This document shows, in pieces, positions 20,801 through 30,757 of a stretch of DNA of 64,000 nucleotides (position 1 is the first letter of the stretch; every line of letters starts with the position of its first letter). A program made the position numbers and the translations under genes. The notes below the pieces were generated by a model, which saw only the letters and a program-made list of their open reading frames with translations, had not been told where the DNA came from and ran no database searches. The DNA is taken from NCBI GenBank assembly GCA_019925095.2, contig CM034394.1:26152272-26216271 (forward strand), read 5' to 3'. Source of the DNA: Dendrolimus kikuchii (Eukaryota > Arthropoda > Insecta > Lepidoptera > Lasiocampidae).

Positions 20801-23800
20801 GCAGTTTTGGACATATTTCTTGCTTTTTGTCCATTCCCATCTCGCTCCTGGTGTTGTCAATCTCTGTAGTCGGTGGTAACTACTTTCCATGAGCTGGGTT
20901 GTCTGCCTGTTGGCCAGCTTCTCTTAGAAACCTTTGGATGTTTGGATTTCTTATCTCAGACTAGTTCTGTAATTAGTTTATGAATGTTGTAATTTATTGA
21001 CCGATGTATTAGATCTTAATCATTTTAGGAATCAATATTATAACATGACAAGTAATGTCCCTTATCAAATTAATTGAAGAATATAATTTGGAATAGACAG
21101 TTGTTAATTGCATATTGTATAAACATAGGCATTGATAAAATAAAATATTCTATTAATATAAAAAAAAAAAATCTTAAGTTTTCGCGACTTATATACATAA
21201 TAAAACTACGTTTTAACGGTTTTAATTAAGCGCGGTAATTTAATTTGATTTTGGTTTTTCCGGCGTTTCGGCCACTTTTCAGTGGCCGTGATCACGGAAG
21301 ATAAAGATGTCAAGTGTCAACGAGTATTGTTAAAGTTTTATTTAGCCTACCGCCAACTTGTTAATTTTAATTATTTAGTTTTAATTTTGTTTATGGTTAT
21401 TATTTACTCTATGGGAGCCTAATCTAATTTACTACCGCTTCGCAACGTGTTATGGCTTGAAGAGAAGAAGCGGCGCAAGAAACTCTTCAGCAAACATGCC
21501 TAGCTCTAATAATTTTATATAATATTAAAATGGGTGGAAGGAAAAATAAAAGTAATTATCAGTCAAGTTAGGTTTGTGTTCCGTTGTACGCAGAAAGAGC
21601 TCAGTGTCTTGAGGTCTGGTAGCTGGTTTTTGCTGGGTTTGGGTCTTAATAGTTTTGATGATTGGATCCCAAACAGGTGGTACTTGCCAACCATCTTCTC
21701 TATTGAAATTTGGGTGTTTTTTGATTTCAATAGCCTCACGCATCATTCTAGGTATGAAACAATTCTCTTAAAACGTAGTTTTATTATGTGTGTACAAGTC
21801 ACGAAAACTTAAGAAAATATTATATATTTTGGTTCGTTTTTTATTTCATAATTTTTAAATGCCTTAACTGATTTGAGTATGAAAGGATTGCAATTAAAAG
21901 TACTTTCAAGTACACATTGCATTAGGCAAACATTTTTGTTATCACTTTAGATAAACCGATAATCATTTTGATGTTAAGATAAAGTCCTATTTGATCTATT
22001 TAATGTTTTTTTGTTATCAAATGTCAGATCTGTTTTAAATAAGTTATCTCTAATTGATTTTAAAGTTAATGTACATTAACAATTTGGCTGTGGTAAAAGC
22101 ATATCTGAATTAGAAACCGATGTCTCACTTTCCTCTCGTGTCCCATGTTTCCCATCCTACTGGAAATTCTTTTAAATGAAAAGATTGTGCCCTTTGTTCG
22201 TCATTTTCTTATTGAAGTAAGTCAGTTTTCGAATTAGTATTCCACATTAGAACAACTTGTCTATGATATAAAATTTGCTATACAACATTGCTAAGGATGT
22301 GTTTAATATCCACCAATCACATTCATTAGTCCACACTGCTTAGCACAGGTGGTAACTGATTCAACTAAGCCACGTTTTTTATATAGAAGGATGCGTGCTA
22401 TGGATGCGTTCTATAGACGCGTGCTATAGATGCGTTCTATAAATGTGTGCTATGGATGCGTTTTATAGATGCGTGTGCTATGGATGCGTTCTATAGACGC
22501 GTGCTATAGATGCGTTCTATAAATGTGTGCTATGGATGCGTTTTATAGATGCGTGTGCTATGGATGCGTTCTATAGACGCGTGCTATAGATGCGTTCTAT
22601 AAATGTGTGCTATGGATGCGTTTTATAGATGCGTGTGCTATGGATGCGTTCTATAGACGCGTGCTATAGATGCGTTCTATAAATGTGTGCTATGAATGCG
22701 TTTTATAGATGCGTGTGCTATGGATGCGTTTTATAGATGCGTGTACTATGGATGCGTTCTATGGATGCGTTCTATAGACGCGTGCTATAGATGCGTTCTA
22801 TAAATGCGTTCTATAAATGTATGCTATGGATGCGTGCTATGGATGCGTTTTATAGATGCGTGTGCTATGGACGCGTTCTGTAGACGCGTTCTATGTGTGC
22901 GTGTGTTAAAATGACGGCTGTAACTTGGCACTGGCACCTCAGATGTTAAGTTATATTTAAATATTTTTGACACCACGTTTCTCTCGTGTATTCTTTTGTC
23001 CCGTCATGTCCGTCGTCAATCGTGTACCATTAAACCTATTAAATGCTTTTATATATTTCATAGTGCTCATTATTTATAATTCACACATTCGACCGCTGCC
23101 GATCCCGAATTGCTACAGCGTGCTATGAATGCGTGCTATGGATGCGTTCTATAGATGCATTCTATAGATGCGTTCAATAGATGCGTGCTATGAATGCGTT
23201 TTATAGATGCGTTCCATAGATGAGTGCTATCGATGCGTTCTATATGTAGGTGCTACGAATGTGGGGTATAGAAGCATGCTATAGATACGTGCTATAGATA
23301 CGTTCTATAAGGTGAACATAACCTTACGTTTTAGGCTAAATATAGAGCATAGTAAAATGAATGCAACTATCATTAAAGCCTCTATATCTCTAACTATCAT
23401 TAAGTCCTCGAATGCAATCAAAGTAATTGGAATACAAGATCATTTCGTAATTATTTGTTTGAGTCTCTACATTTTTTTATTCAATTAAATAAATACAGCT
23501 TTGTATCCTGCTTTGAACGTAACGAAAAATTTCTGCGGCTGTTAAGCTAGATGGTAACCGCTTTCCATCAGGTGGGCCATTTGCCTGTCTGCTGAACTCG
23601 TACAATAAAAAAAAACGTATTTGACATTTCAGGAAGAGGAACTAGCCAACGCAATCCTAGTGGTATTAGCGAACAAGCAGGACATGGCGGGCTGTCTGAC
23701 GGTGGCCGAGGTCCACCAGGCGCTCGGCCTTGACGCGCTGCGCGACCGCACCTTCCAGATATTCAAGACCTCGGCGGTGAGGGGGGAAGGGCTCGACCAG

Positions 23801-23842
23801 GCGATGGACTGGCTCGCCAACGCGCTACAGGCTCGGAAATAA
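17882..23842 (+). CDS. Arl1: ADP-ribosylation factor-like protein 1 (ARL1), four coding exons
   Basis: Small GTPase of the ARF family. It acts at the trans-Golgi, where its GTP form recruits GRIP-domain golgins and other effectors. Joining 17882-17885, 17966-18182, 19591-19702 and 23633-23842 gives 543 nt: 180 residues plus TAA, the length usual for insect ARL1. Visible motifs: Gly2 for N-myristoylation; P-loop GLDGAGKT (residues 23-30); switch [10 protein letters not shown] (43-51); DLGGQ (66-70); NKQD (125-128); SAVRGEG (158-164). All junctions follow GT-AG: donors GTGCGTG, GTTCGTGG and GTAAGTTA; acceptors TTTTTAG, ATTACAG and ATTTCAG. The start was chosen because ATGG joined to exon 2 restores MGG, needed for myristoylation. 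The in-frame ATG at 17920 lies in intron 1. Exon 4 is much GC-richer than its surroundings. The 3.9-kb intron 3 carries a minisatellite and a solo LTR. Confidence 0.96.
17966..18182 (+). CDS. Arl1: ARL1 coding exon 2
   Basis: Encodes residues 2 (part) to 74 (part): the amphipathic N-terminus, P-loop, switch I and DLGGQ. It ends inside the Arg74 codon (AG|G) at donor GTTCGT, which departs from the usual GTRAGT. Confidence 0.95.
18248..18405 (-). mobile_element. Penelope-like terminal repeat in ARL1 intron 2
   Basis: Carries AAACTACGTTTTAACGGTTT, the hammerhead-like motif at 18299-18338 and the end piece CGCGAAAACTTAAGAAAATA. It is shorter than the 340-bp units and lies antisense to ARL1. Confidence 0.7.
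18644..18915 (-). mobile_element. retroposon family G, short form
   Basis: Minus-strand copy starting GAGTTTTTGGCGGGAACTGA and ending in an A-rich tail (the T-run at 18644-18652). It lies within ARL1 intron 2. Confidence 0.8.
19155..19470 (-). mobile_element. SINE family A in ARL1 intron 2, antisense
   Basis: Full-length copy antisense to ARL1, about 120 bp upstream of exon 3. Its reversed tail reads TTTTTTTATTGCAG|GAG on the coding strand, which resembles a strong 3' splice site. Confidence 0.9.
19591..19702 (+). CDS. Arl1: ARL1 coding exon 3
   Basis: 112 nt encoding [18 protein letters not shown] and then [19 protein letters not shown] (residues 75-111). It has a strong donor, GTAAGTTA. 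Confidence 0.95.
19728..19938 (-). mobile_element. Helitron family 3, internally deleted
   Basis: Shares TTCGCCAAGGCTACACT with the copies at 40208, 44335 and 53397, and ends TTAATGTATAGA followed by T. In reverse this is the TCTATACATTAA 5' end of a Helitron. It lies in ARL1 intron 3. Confidence 0.6.
19939..20512. other. ARL1 intron 3, unclassified part
   Basis: Contains two GGCCGAATATTAGG-like boxes near 20250-20310 (GGGCCGAATGTGG, ACTTCGGCCGAATATT). Nothing further was recognised. Confidence 0.3.
20513..20710 (+). repeat. repeat family a, diverged, (CTTT)n tail
   Basis: Shares AAATGCGGTGTACAATATAT and the AATAAATTCTTTCTCTCTTT tail with the copies at 39652 and 42232. A probable LINE or SINE 3' end with a CTTT-repeat tail. 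Confidence 0.45.
20711..21170 (+). other. ARL1 intron 3 stretch with SINE A tail fragment
   Basis: 20868-20935 keeps a diverged family A tail (GGTGGTAACTACTTTCCATG, then GTCTGCCTGTTGGCC). The rest is AT-rich and unassigned. Confidence 0.4.
21171..21823 (-). mobile_element. Penelope-like element with GIY-YIG remnant
   Basis: The two ends are inverted: TCTTAAGTTTTCGCGACTTA then AAACTACGTTTTAACGG on the left, and TTAAAACGTAGTTTTATTA then CACGAAAACTTAAGA on the right. The minus-strand frame 21746-21525 reads [20 protein letters not shown] then [10 protein letters not shown], the C-terminal part of the GIY-YIG endonuclease of Penelope-like retroelements. The reverse transcriptase is missing. The ribozyme-like motif lies at 21259-21299. 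This copy gives the class of all related units in the window. It is in ARL1 intron 3. Confidence 0.8.
21824..22385. other. ARL1 intron 3, AT-rich, nothing recognised
   Basis: No repeat or coding signal was identified. Confidence 0.35.
22386..22903 (+). repeat. minisatellite, 13-bp monomers in an 80-bp higher-order unit
   Basis: Built from GATGCGTTCTATA and GATGCGTGCTATG-type monomers. An 80-bp block of six monomers repeats three times almost exactly (GCGTGTGCTATGG at 22471, 22551 and 22631) and then degrades. It lies in ARL1 intron 3. Confidence 0.9.
22904..23117 (+). mobile_element. solo LTR, 214 bp, inside the minisatellite
   Basis: Non-repetitive block starting TGTTAAAATGACGGC and ending GATCCCGAATTGCTACA (TG...CA). 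It is flanked on both sides by GCGTG (22899-22903 and 23118-23122), a 5-bp target duplication. GCGTG is common in the minisatellite, so the duplication alone is weak, but the exact TG/CA borders support an LTR. The orientation is unproven. Confidence 0.65.
23118..23310 (+). repeat. minisatellite, second part
   Basis: Continues the 13-bp monomers (GCTATGAATGCGTGCTATGG) after the LTR, with more divergence towards the right border. Confidence 0.8.
23545..23615 (+). mobile_element. SINE family A 3' fragment before ARL1 exon 4
   Basis: GATGGTAACCGCTTTCCATC to GTACAATAAAAAAAAA. It ends about 17 bp before the exon 4 acceptor and so lies in the region of the polypyrimidine tract. Confidence 0.7.
23633..23842 (+). 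CDS. Arl1: ARL1 coding exon 4
   Basis: 210 nt encoding [17 protein letters not shown] through [10 protein letters not shown] and the stop (residues 112-180). A SINE tail fragment ends only about 20 bp upstream of its acceptor. Confidence 0.95.
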   Translation, partial: EEELANAILVVLANKQDMAGCLTVAEVHQALGLDALRDRTFQIFKTSAVRGEGLDQAMDWLANALQARK

Positions 23843-24053
23843 CATCTAAATTATGGTATGCATTGTTATTTCACAGCTGAAGTACAGCAAACGCTCTGTC
23901 GGCTCACCTGATGGAAAGTGGTTGTAGTTATTCCAATTCCAGAAAAGCAGGCTTTACTTGTAGTAAATATGTCTCTGAGTGTTTGGGAGGCCAAAATCAG
24001 ATACTAGATAGTATTGGAGGTCACGCTCGCAATGCCCATAACTAATATAATAA
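23843..24053 (+). other. ARL1 3' UTR and flank
   Basis: Downstream of the ARL1 stop. It includes a reversed family A fragment at 23876-23930 (GGCTCACCTGATGGAAAGTG). An AATAAA at 24049-24054 next to a LINE tail could serve as polyadenylation signal, but the real cleavage site is not known. Confidence 0.4.
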
Positions 24054-24285
24054 ATACATACATAACTTCACGCCAGTTCCCTTGCGGGGTAGGCACGAAC
24101 AACAAAGCGCCATTCAGGCTTATTCTTACACACCTCACTCGCTTCTTTGACATTCATAACTCTTGTCATGCACGCTCGTCTGTTCTTAAGGCTCCTGACA
24201 TCACCTTCTGCTAGTGCACGATCAATTTGATCATGGAAGGTGTGTCGTGGCCTTCCACGACTTCTACATCCATCCACTTTCGCAT
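24054..24285 (-). pseudogene. LINE C-terminus with (TATG)n tail, copy 1
   Basis: The minus-strand frame has CRSRGRPRHTFHDQIDRALA, then EGDVRSLKNRRACMTRVMNV and the end AYPARELA. This is the C-terminal region of a LINE reverse transcriptase common in Lepidoptera. The 3' end is a short (TATG)n run, not poly(A). It is 5' truncated. The same family occurs at 30890, 43075, 43912, 45255, 50163 and 62896. Confidence 0.8.
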
Positions 24286-24319
24286 TATTATATTATAAGA
24301 AATAATATAATAATAATAA

Positions 24320-24688
24320 TTTTCAACACACTTGCTCATAAAGTGGCTCTATGGTCACCGCAATTAGGCACAGAATGACACCCGTAATCAAACTGTGACT
24401 AAAAAACATTATAAGTCACTAGTGAGTTATAGATTTTTTTTAAAATTTTATTGGTTGAGTTGCTTTGTTCGTAAAAAAGTTTTTATTCAAAAAAAAAAAA
24501 GATCGTGTTCTATAGAACAAATAAATTAATGTTCCTATTGCTTGCTCATTTCATGCAACTTCTTATTTAAATAGATAATTTTAACTCGTACGTGTTTAAT
24601 AAATAAAACTTTCACTCATATATAACTTTTTTTATCTACTAAATAAAATGAGTTTTTGTTGTTATTTTATTCACAAGTGTGTTGAAAA
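24320..24688. mobile_element. 369-bp element with 15-bp perfect inverted ends
   Basis: TTTTCAACACACTTG at 24320-24334 is exactly inverted at 24674-24688 (CAAGTGTGTTGAAAA). The interior is AT-rich and non-coding. It fits a MITE, though no clear target duplication was found, so the superfamily is open. Confidence 0.5.
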
Positions 24689-25029
24689 ACGTCGTATGAT
24701 ACACGTGTGTATTGATGATTACCGTCCTCGGCTCTCTTAAGACCCTCGCCTACGGCTCGAGTCTCAATGGCGCCTCGGTGGTAATCTCCAATGTTACACA
24801 CTAGTACCATAATGTACTATTATTTATTTACAGTACAAACATTTGAGAAACTTGATAAAATGGGAAAGACAGGAGCCCACACTAGGTAAACCCTGTGTGA
24901 TGGTACTCCTGGCCCTTAATCTTCTCCCATTGTGCTCTATTTCTATAATAACCGGCACCAAAGAGCACCCTATATAGGACAACTTTTTTACTTAATAGAC
25001 TATACTATAGCGTAGACGAATATATCTTA
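24689..25029. other. unclassified sequence, GC-rich patch
   Basis: 24720-24795 holds CTCGCCTACGGCTCGAGTCT between ATTACCGTCCTCGG and GGTGGTAATCTCC. It looks like a dispersed repeat, but no second copy is in the window. Confidence 0.3.
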
Positions 25030-25378
25030 CTAGCTGTGTCTGCGACGCCGTCCGCGTGAAATTTGTTTTCAAAGCCCCCCCGATTTTGAAACATTTTTCA
25101 TTGCTGCTCCGCTCCTATTGGTCTTAGCGTGATGATATATAGCCTATAGCCTTCCTCGATAAATGGGCTATCCAATACTGAAAGAATTTTTCAAATCAGA
25201 CCAGTAGTTCCTGAGATTAGCGCGTTCAATCAACCAATATTAGTATATTTGGCTACAACACTAATACTTACATTTGAAATATCGCGATATCTTTTGAATG
25301 AAACGTCCGAATTGAATAATTCAAAAAGTTCTAGAAAGGTATGGAATCCGTCTTGAATTTAAAGTACAAACGGATTCT
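25030..25378 (-). mobile_element. Helitron, composite type, truncated
   Basis: CTAG end after A at 25030. It shares with the 14116-14896 element both the usual body and the extra GGCTACAACACTAATACTTA segment, through to GAATAATTCAAAAAGTTCT. It is cut off near 25378 by LTR sequence. Confidence 0.7.
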
Positions 25379-25384
25379 AGGAAA

Positions 25385-25676
25385 CTCGTTCCACGCGGCC
25401 GGGCAAACATATTGCATCTGTGCAGTATAAAGCAATGCCTCGATTGAGGGACGAAGCAGTCGAGCGATAACCACGAGCGAAGCAAGAACTGTGTACATTC
25501 GATAATCTATTTAGTGACGGACTTTGCGCGTGTTATTGAATTACGATCGTCTGCATTACGTTTGGACTTGTTGTGTTCGGTTATATTTGTACCTGTGTTA
25601 TACGCGTTTGTATAGTTCTAATAAACTCTATAATAATTCCAACGGCATTTTTATTCGAGTCCTGCAACTCGTAACA
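25385..25676 (+). mobile_element. solo LTR, 3' part, same family as 12388-12898
   Basis: Has TATAAAG (25419), then TAGTGACGGACTTTGCGCGT followed by GTTATTG, identical to the 12.4-kb LTR, then ATAAACTCTATAATAATTCC and the end ACTCGTAACA. The 5' third differs or is missing. Confidence 0.65.
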
Positions 25677-25694
25677 GTATTTAAGTGAATGGAA

Positions 25695-26262
25695 TTTGAA
25701 TGTCGTTTCTTTGTCTTTCCAGGTAAGATTAGTGTAAATAGTGTTAGGTATTTAGCTTATAAGTACCTAATTGTATGTAAGTATTAAAATAAATAAAACT
25801 TTGCCCTTCCAGAGAAACGCATCATTTTATTCCTTGAATTCTTAAAGAATAAGGAGTTGTCTTATGTATTTAAAAAAAAAAATCTAAAACTCGTAAACTG
25901 TTTTTTTTATTTTAGCGTATATTTAAGTACCTAATTGTATGTAAGTATTAAAATAAATAAAACTTTGTCTTTCCAGAGAAACGCATCGTTTTATTCCTTG
26001 AATTATTAAAGAATAAAGAGTTGTCTTATATACTAAAAAAATATATATATATATATTTCTAAAACTCGTAAACTGTTTCTTTTTTTTTATTCTAGCGTAT
26101 ATTTGAGTACCTAATTGTATGTAAGTATTAAAGTAAATAAAACTTTGTCTTTCCAGAGAAACGCATCGTTTTATTCCTTGAATTCTTAAAGAATAAGGAG
26201 TTGTCTTATGTATTTAAAAAAAAAAACTAAAATTCTAAACTGTTTTTTTTTTAATTTGCAGG
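25695..26262 (+). repeat. tandem repeat, three units of 165-180 bp
   Basis: Units start near 25762, 25927 and 26107 with AGTACCTAATTGTATGTAAG. Each contains TAAAACTTTGTCTTTCCAGA, the CGCATCGTTTTATTCCTTGA box and a poly(A)-rich end. The leading part (25695-25765) recurs inverted at 43795-43870, with the unit part at 43380-43480, so it is also a dispersed repeat. Confidence 0.8.
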
Positions 26263-26604
26263 GCATCAATGAGAAGGATTGTGCTATCAAGATCGGTATG
26301 AACTGTATATGTGCGGGAAGGAAAGAGATAGTATGATAGATATGTAACGCCATTAGTTTTAGTTTAGCGTCGCCACAGATAAGATTGAATTCGAGATCAG
26401 ATAATATAATATCCTTATACAATATTAGGTAATGAAATTGTTTTACTAATTCCTACTAGTGTTAGGGTTGCCACCTTTATTACAGGAAATATAGTATTTT
26501 GATTGTTTTAACCATAAATATATAGTTTTGGGAAATTTATGGGAAAAAATATTATTTTTAATTAATTATTATATATCTAATTTGTTTCATTATTGAATTT
26601 TCCA
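26263..26604. other. unclassified sequence
   Basis: A pyrimidine tract ending TTTAATTTGCAG at 26252-26263 precedes a short open frame of about 25 codons. It resembles a splice acceptor but has no protein support. Confidence 0.25.
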
Positions 26605-26899
26605 TGTGGTAGTGTAATGGCTAGCGCACGCGTCCCAAGCTCAAGGGGTGTGGGTTCGATCCTGGCCGGAACGCATGCACCACTTAGGCAGTATTCTGAC
26701 CTAATGTGCATATTGTTACAATTACCACGCGCTAACAGCGGTGAAGGAATACATCGTGATGCAACCTGCACATCGAGATAACCGATGTGTCAAACCTGCC
26801 AAGCCTTGGACAAGCGTGACGGGTATACAGTCCGTTTCCTCTATAACGGGAGGCCGGAGCCCAGCAGTGGGACAATTATGGGCTGTTATTATTATTTAT
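26605..26899 (+). mobile_element. tRNA-derived SINE, family B
   Basis: The head GTGGTAGTGTAATGGCTAGC has an A-box (TAGTGTAATGG), followed by the B box GGTTCGATCC, both at tRNA spacing. The tail CCCAGCAGTGGGACAATTAT ends in (TTA)n. About 285 bp. Confidence 0.85.
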
Positions 26900-27214
26900 C
26901 ACTTTTAACATTTTTAAAATAATCATCAGAGTCTTAACAAAAAGCGCAACAATTAAACTAGCAATGAAAATATAGTACATTTGGTATTTTATTATTTTTC
27001 TATAATATATGGTAACATTTGCCTGAAATATAGTACGGTTGGGAAACCCTAATTAGAGTGCACAAGTATATGCGGCGAAACTTCGTTCGCGTTGCCATGA
27101 CGACGTATTTATTTATTTTTCGGATTACAGCAGCCGTACAATATTGAATTATAAAAGCGATATGTCAAAAGCTTTTCTTTAACTTGCATTGGATGTACTT
27201 ATGTATGTATGTAT
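26900..27214. other. unclassified AT-rich sequence
   Basis: Ends in a short (TATG)n run at 27200-27215. No gene recognised. Confidence 0.3.
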
Positions 27215-27540
27215 GTAAGTTCGGGTGGAATCTTGCAAGTTAAATTTGACCAACTTCCCGGTTTCCGATTGAGCTGAAATTTTGCACGCATATGTATATC
27301 GCGTGACAATGCAATAATATGGTACGATGGAGCTGATCTGATGATGGAGTCGGAAGGTGGCCATAGGAACTCCTGTACTAAACAAGATAGACCCGTCGTG
27401 TTTGGGCTCGTTTCACTTGTCTTGGCTAGCACTCTGCTGCTACATGATATCCAGGATCTCAAAAGCTTATTTTCAAAACAGCACATGAGCCAATAACGGA
27501 TCTTGTTTTGTAGATTAAATTTATACATAGAGTATAAATT
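27215..27540 (+). repeat. repeat family R, copy 1
   Basis: Shares CGGTTTCCGATTGAGCTGAA, the TATCGCGTGACAATGCAATA box and ATGGAGTCGGAAGGTGGCCA with 49130-49420 and 54480-54770. Both strands have open frames of about 70-110 codons, but the copies keep no common frame, so it is treated as non-coding. Confidence 0.7.
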
Positions 27541-27651
27541 TATTTAAATTATTTCGTCATAAGAACAATTCTTGAACGCATCCATTTGCATATGGACAAA
27601 GAGAAGCCTAAATTGTGTAATGGAAAAAATTATCTTCTCTGTTATAATTAA

Positions 27652-27980
27652 CTAGCGGCGCCGGCAGACGTTGTCCTGCTCTGAAAAAATAAAAATCTAG
27701 GACCCGATCCCAGCACCACCTGCCGGTTCCAGTTGTGGATTTAAACCATCCGGGGACCCACTCAAACACACAAAAACAAAATCACCAAAATCGCTCCAGG
27801 TGATTAGGAGGATTCTAGAATCCGATTTCAGCGCCACCTGCCGGTTCCAACGGGATAAAAAGTATCCTATGTCCGTCTCCTGGTTCTAAGATATCTCCCC
27901 CCAATTTTCAGCCAAATCGGTACAGCCGTTTTTGAGTTATAAATAGTGTAACTAACACGACTTTCTTTTATATATATAGA
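27652..27980 (-). mobile_element. Helitron family 2
   Basis: CTAGCGGCGCCGGCAGACGT after A on the left, and TTTATATATATAGA followed by T on the right. Read in reverse this gives a TCTATATATA start and CTAG end. The same family is at 56075 and 58836. It contains an internal duplication (CACCTGCCGGTTCCA twice). Confidence 0.7.
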
Positions 27981-28189
27981 TAGATTAGCTGAATGATAAT
28001 TTCAAAAACTTAACCGGAATGAACATTAAACGTTTGACATTCAAAACCAAAAAAATAAAAATTCACTTTCAATTTAATTTGATTTCCGAACGACTTTTAA
28101 ATTTAATTGATTTCTAAACGACGGGACGAACATCAAATGTTTGACAGGTAGGTATAGTTTCTAAGGGAAAGCGAAATTGTTGTTTTTAT

Positions 28190-28308
28190 CAGGCATTTTT
28201 GTCATATTTACTCACCTTTTATACCTTTCCTGGACTTCCACAAATCAGTCCAGCCGTTCTCGAGTTTTAGCGAGACTAACGAACAGCAATTGATTTTTAT
28301 ATATATAG
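28190..28308 (-). mobile_element. Helitron family 2, 5' end fragment
   Basis: Has CAGCCGTTCTCGAGTTTTAG and ends TTTTATATATATAGA followed by T. Its CTAG end was not found. Confidence 0.5.
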
Positions 28309-28607
28309 ATTAATATAAGTATGGATTATATTAAATTATCATGTACCTAAAACCTTTAAAGTGACATTGGTTTAATGAAATCTGTGGCGACGATTCTTAT
28401 ATGTCAAGAAGCAACCTGAAGTTCGTAGAGTCACGCGTCGGCGTCGAGTGTACTATAAATAAGTTATTAATATTAATTGATTAATTGTAATTATATATTT
28501 TGTATCAGTGACGTTCAGCAAGCTATTATTTATGATGTAATGCGTCAGAGGAGATTGTTCCAAATACAATATCATGTATTGAAGTTATATCGTTTTATTT
28601 TGAGCAT
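28309..28607. other. unclassified sequence before the 215-bp array
   Basis: No repeat or gene recognised. Confidence 0.3.
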
Positions 28608-30757
28608 ACAATGGACCAAAGCGGCGGTGAACCACCCATAGGGCTAAAATCGCCTGGCAAAAACTTTCGTTAACAGCGCAATTGACACGTGTACTAATAA
28701 AACTAGTTTAAATGGCGGGGATGAAGGTACTGTTGAGCACATATTTTTTTTACTTTTCCAAAATGACTACTCCTTTGTATGATATCCTTCCTTCTGATTA
28801 TCCTCGCTCTGTTAATGTAAATACAATGGACCAAAGCGGCGGTGAACCACCCATAGGGCTAAAATCGCCTGGCAAAAACTTTCGTTAACAGCGCAATTGA
28901 CACGTGTACTAATAAAACTAGTTTAAATGGCGGGGATGAAGGTACTGTTGAGCACATATTTTTTTTACTTTTCCAAAATGACTACTCCTTTGTATGATAT
29001 CCTTCCTTCTGATTATCCTCGCTCTGTTAATGTAAATACAATGGACCAAAGCGGCGGTGAACCACCCATAGGGCTAAAATCGCCTGGCAAAAACTTTCGT
29101 TAACAGCGCAATTGACACGTGTACTAATAAAACTAGTTTAAATGGCGGGGATGAAGGTACTGTTGAGCACATATTTTTTTTACTTTTCCAAAATGACTAC
29201 TCCTTTGTATGATATCCTTCCTTCTGATTATCCTCGCTCTGTTAATGTAAATACAATGGACCAAAGCGGCGGTGAACCACCCATAGGGCTAAAATCGCCT
29301 GGCAAAAACTTTCGTTAACAGCGCAATTGACACGTGCACTAATAAAACTAGTTTAAGTGGCGGGGGTGAAGGTATTGTTGAGCACATCTTTTTTTTTTTA
29401 TTGTTCCAAACTGACTACTCCTTTGTATAATATCCTTCCTTCTGATTATCCTCGCCCTGTTAATGTAAATACAATAGACCAAAGCAGCGTGAACCACCCA
29501 TAGGGCTAAAATCGCCTGGCAAAAACTTTCGTTAACAGCGCAATTGACACGTGCACTAATAAAACTAGTTTAAGTGGCGGGGGTGAAGGTACTGTTGAGC
29601 ACATATTTTTTTTACTCTTCTAAAATGACTACTACTTTGTATGATATCCTTCCTCCTGATTATCCTCGTCCTGTTAATGTAAATACAATAGACCAAAGCA
29701 GCGTGAACCACCCATAGGGCTAAAATCGCCTGGCAAAACTTTCGTTAACAGCGCAATTGACACGTGCACTAATAAAACTAGTTTAAGTGGCGGGGGTGAA
29801 GGTACTGTTGAGCACATCTTTTTTTACTGTTCCAAAATGACTACTCCTTTGTGTGATATCCTTCCTCCTGATTATCCTCGCCCTGTTAATGTAAATACAA
29901 TGGACCAAAGCGGCGGTGAACCACCCATCGGGCTAAAATTGCCTGGCAAAACCTTTCGTTAACAGCGCAATTGACACGTGCACTAATAAAACTAGTTTAA
30001 GTGGCGGGGGTGAAGGTACTGTTGAGCACATCTTTTTTCTTACTGTTCCAAAATGACTACTCCTTTGTGTGATATCCTTCCTTCTGATTATCCTCGCCCT
30101 GTTAATGTAAATACAATAGACCAAAGCGGCGTGAACCACCCATAGGGCTAAAATCGCCTGGCAAAAACTTTCGTTAACAGCGCAATTGACACGTGCACTA
30201 ATAAAACTAGTTTAAGTGGCGGGGGTGAAGGTACTGTTGAGCACATCTTTTTTTACTGTTCCAAAATGACTACTCCTTTGTGTGATATCCTTCCTCCTGA
30301 TTATCCTCGCCCTGTTAATGTAAATACAATGGACCAAAGCGGCGGTGAACCACCCATCGGGCTAAAATTGCCTGGCAAAACCTTTCGTTAACAGCGCAAT
30401 TGACACGTGCACTAATAAAACTAGTTTAAGTGGCGGGGGTGAAGGTACTGTTGAGCACATCTTTTTTCTTACTGTTCCAAAATGACTACTCCTTTGTGTG
30501 ATATCCTTCCTTCTGATTATCCTCGCCCTGTTAATGTAAATACAATAGACCAAAGCGGCGTGAACCACCCATAGGGCTAAAATCGCCTGGCAAAAACTTT
30601 CGTTAACAGCGCAATTGACACGTGCACTAATAAAACTAGTTTCAGTGGCGGGGGTGAAGGTACTGTTGAGCACATCTTTTTTTTACTGTTCCAAAATGAC
30701 TACTCCTTTGTGTGATATCCTTCCTTCTGATTATCCTCGCCCTCTTAATGTAAATTA
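28608..30757 (+). repeat. tandem array, ten units of about 215 bp
   Basis: Units start (ATGGACC or ATAGACC) at 28611, 28826, 29041, 29256, 29474, 29688, 29900, 30116, 30329 and 30545; periods are 212-218. Units 1-3 are essentially identical; units 4-10 form a second group. The pair 29900+30116 recurs as 30329+30545, a two-unit higher-order repeat. Each unit contains ACGTGCACTAATAAAACTAG, then GTACTGTTGAGCACAT and AAAATGACTACTCC. The last unit runs into a LINE-like C-terminus. Confidence 0.95.

Noticed and set aside
23118..23122. GCGTG duplication as sole proof of the solo LTR
   Set aside because: GCGTG occurs throughout the minisatellite, so the LTR call rests mainly on the TG...CA borders and the abrupt non-repetitive block.
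26252..26340. Acceptor-like TTTAATTTGCAG followed by a short open frame
   Set aside because: The frame is only about 25 codons without family resemblance, and the pyrimidine tract belongs to the adjacent tandem repeat.
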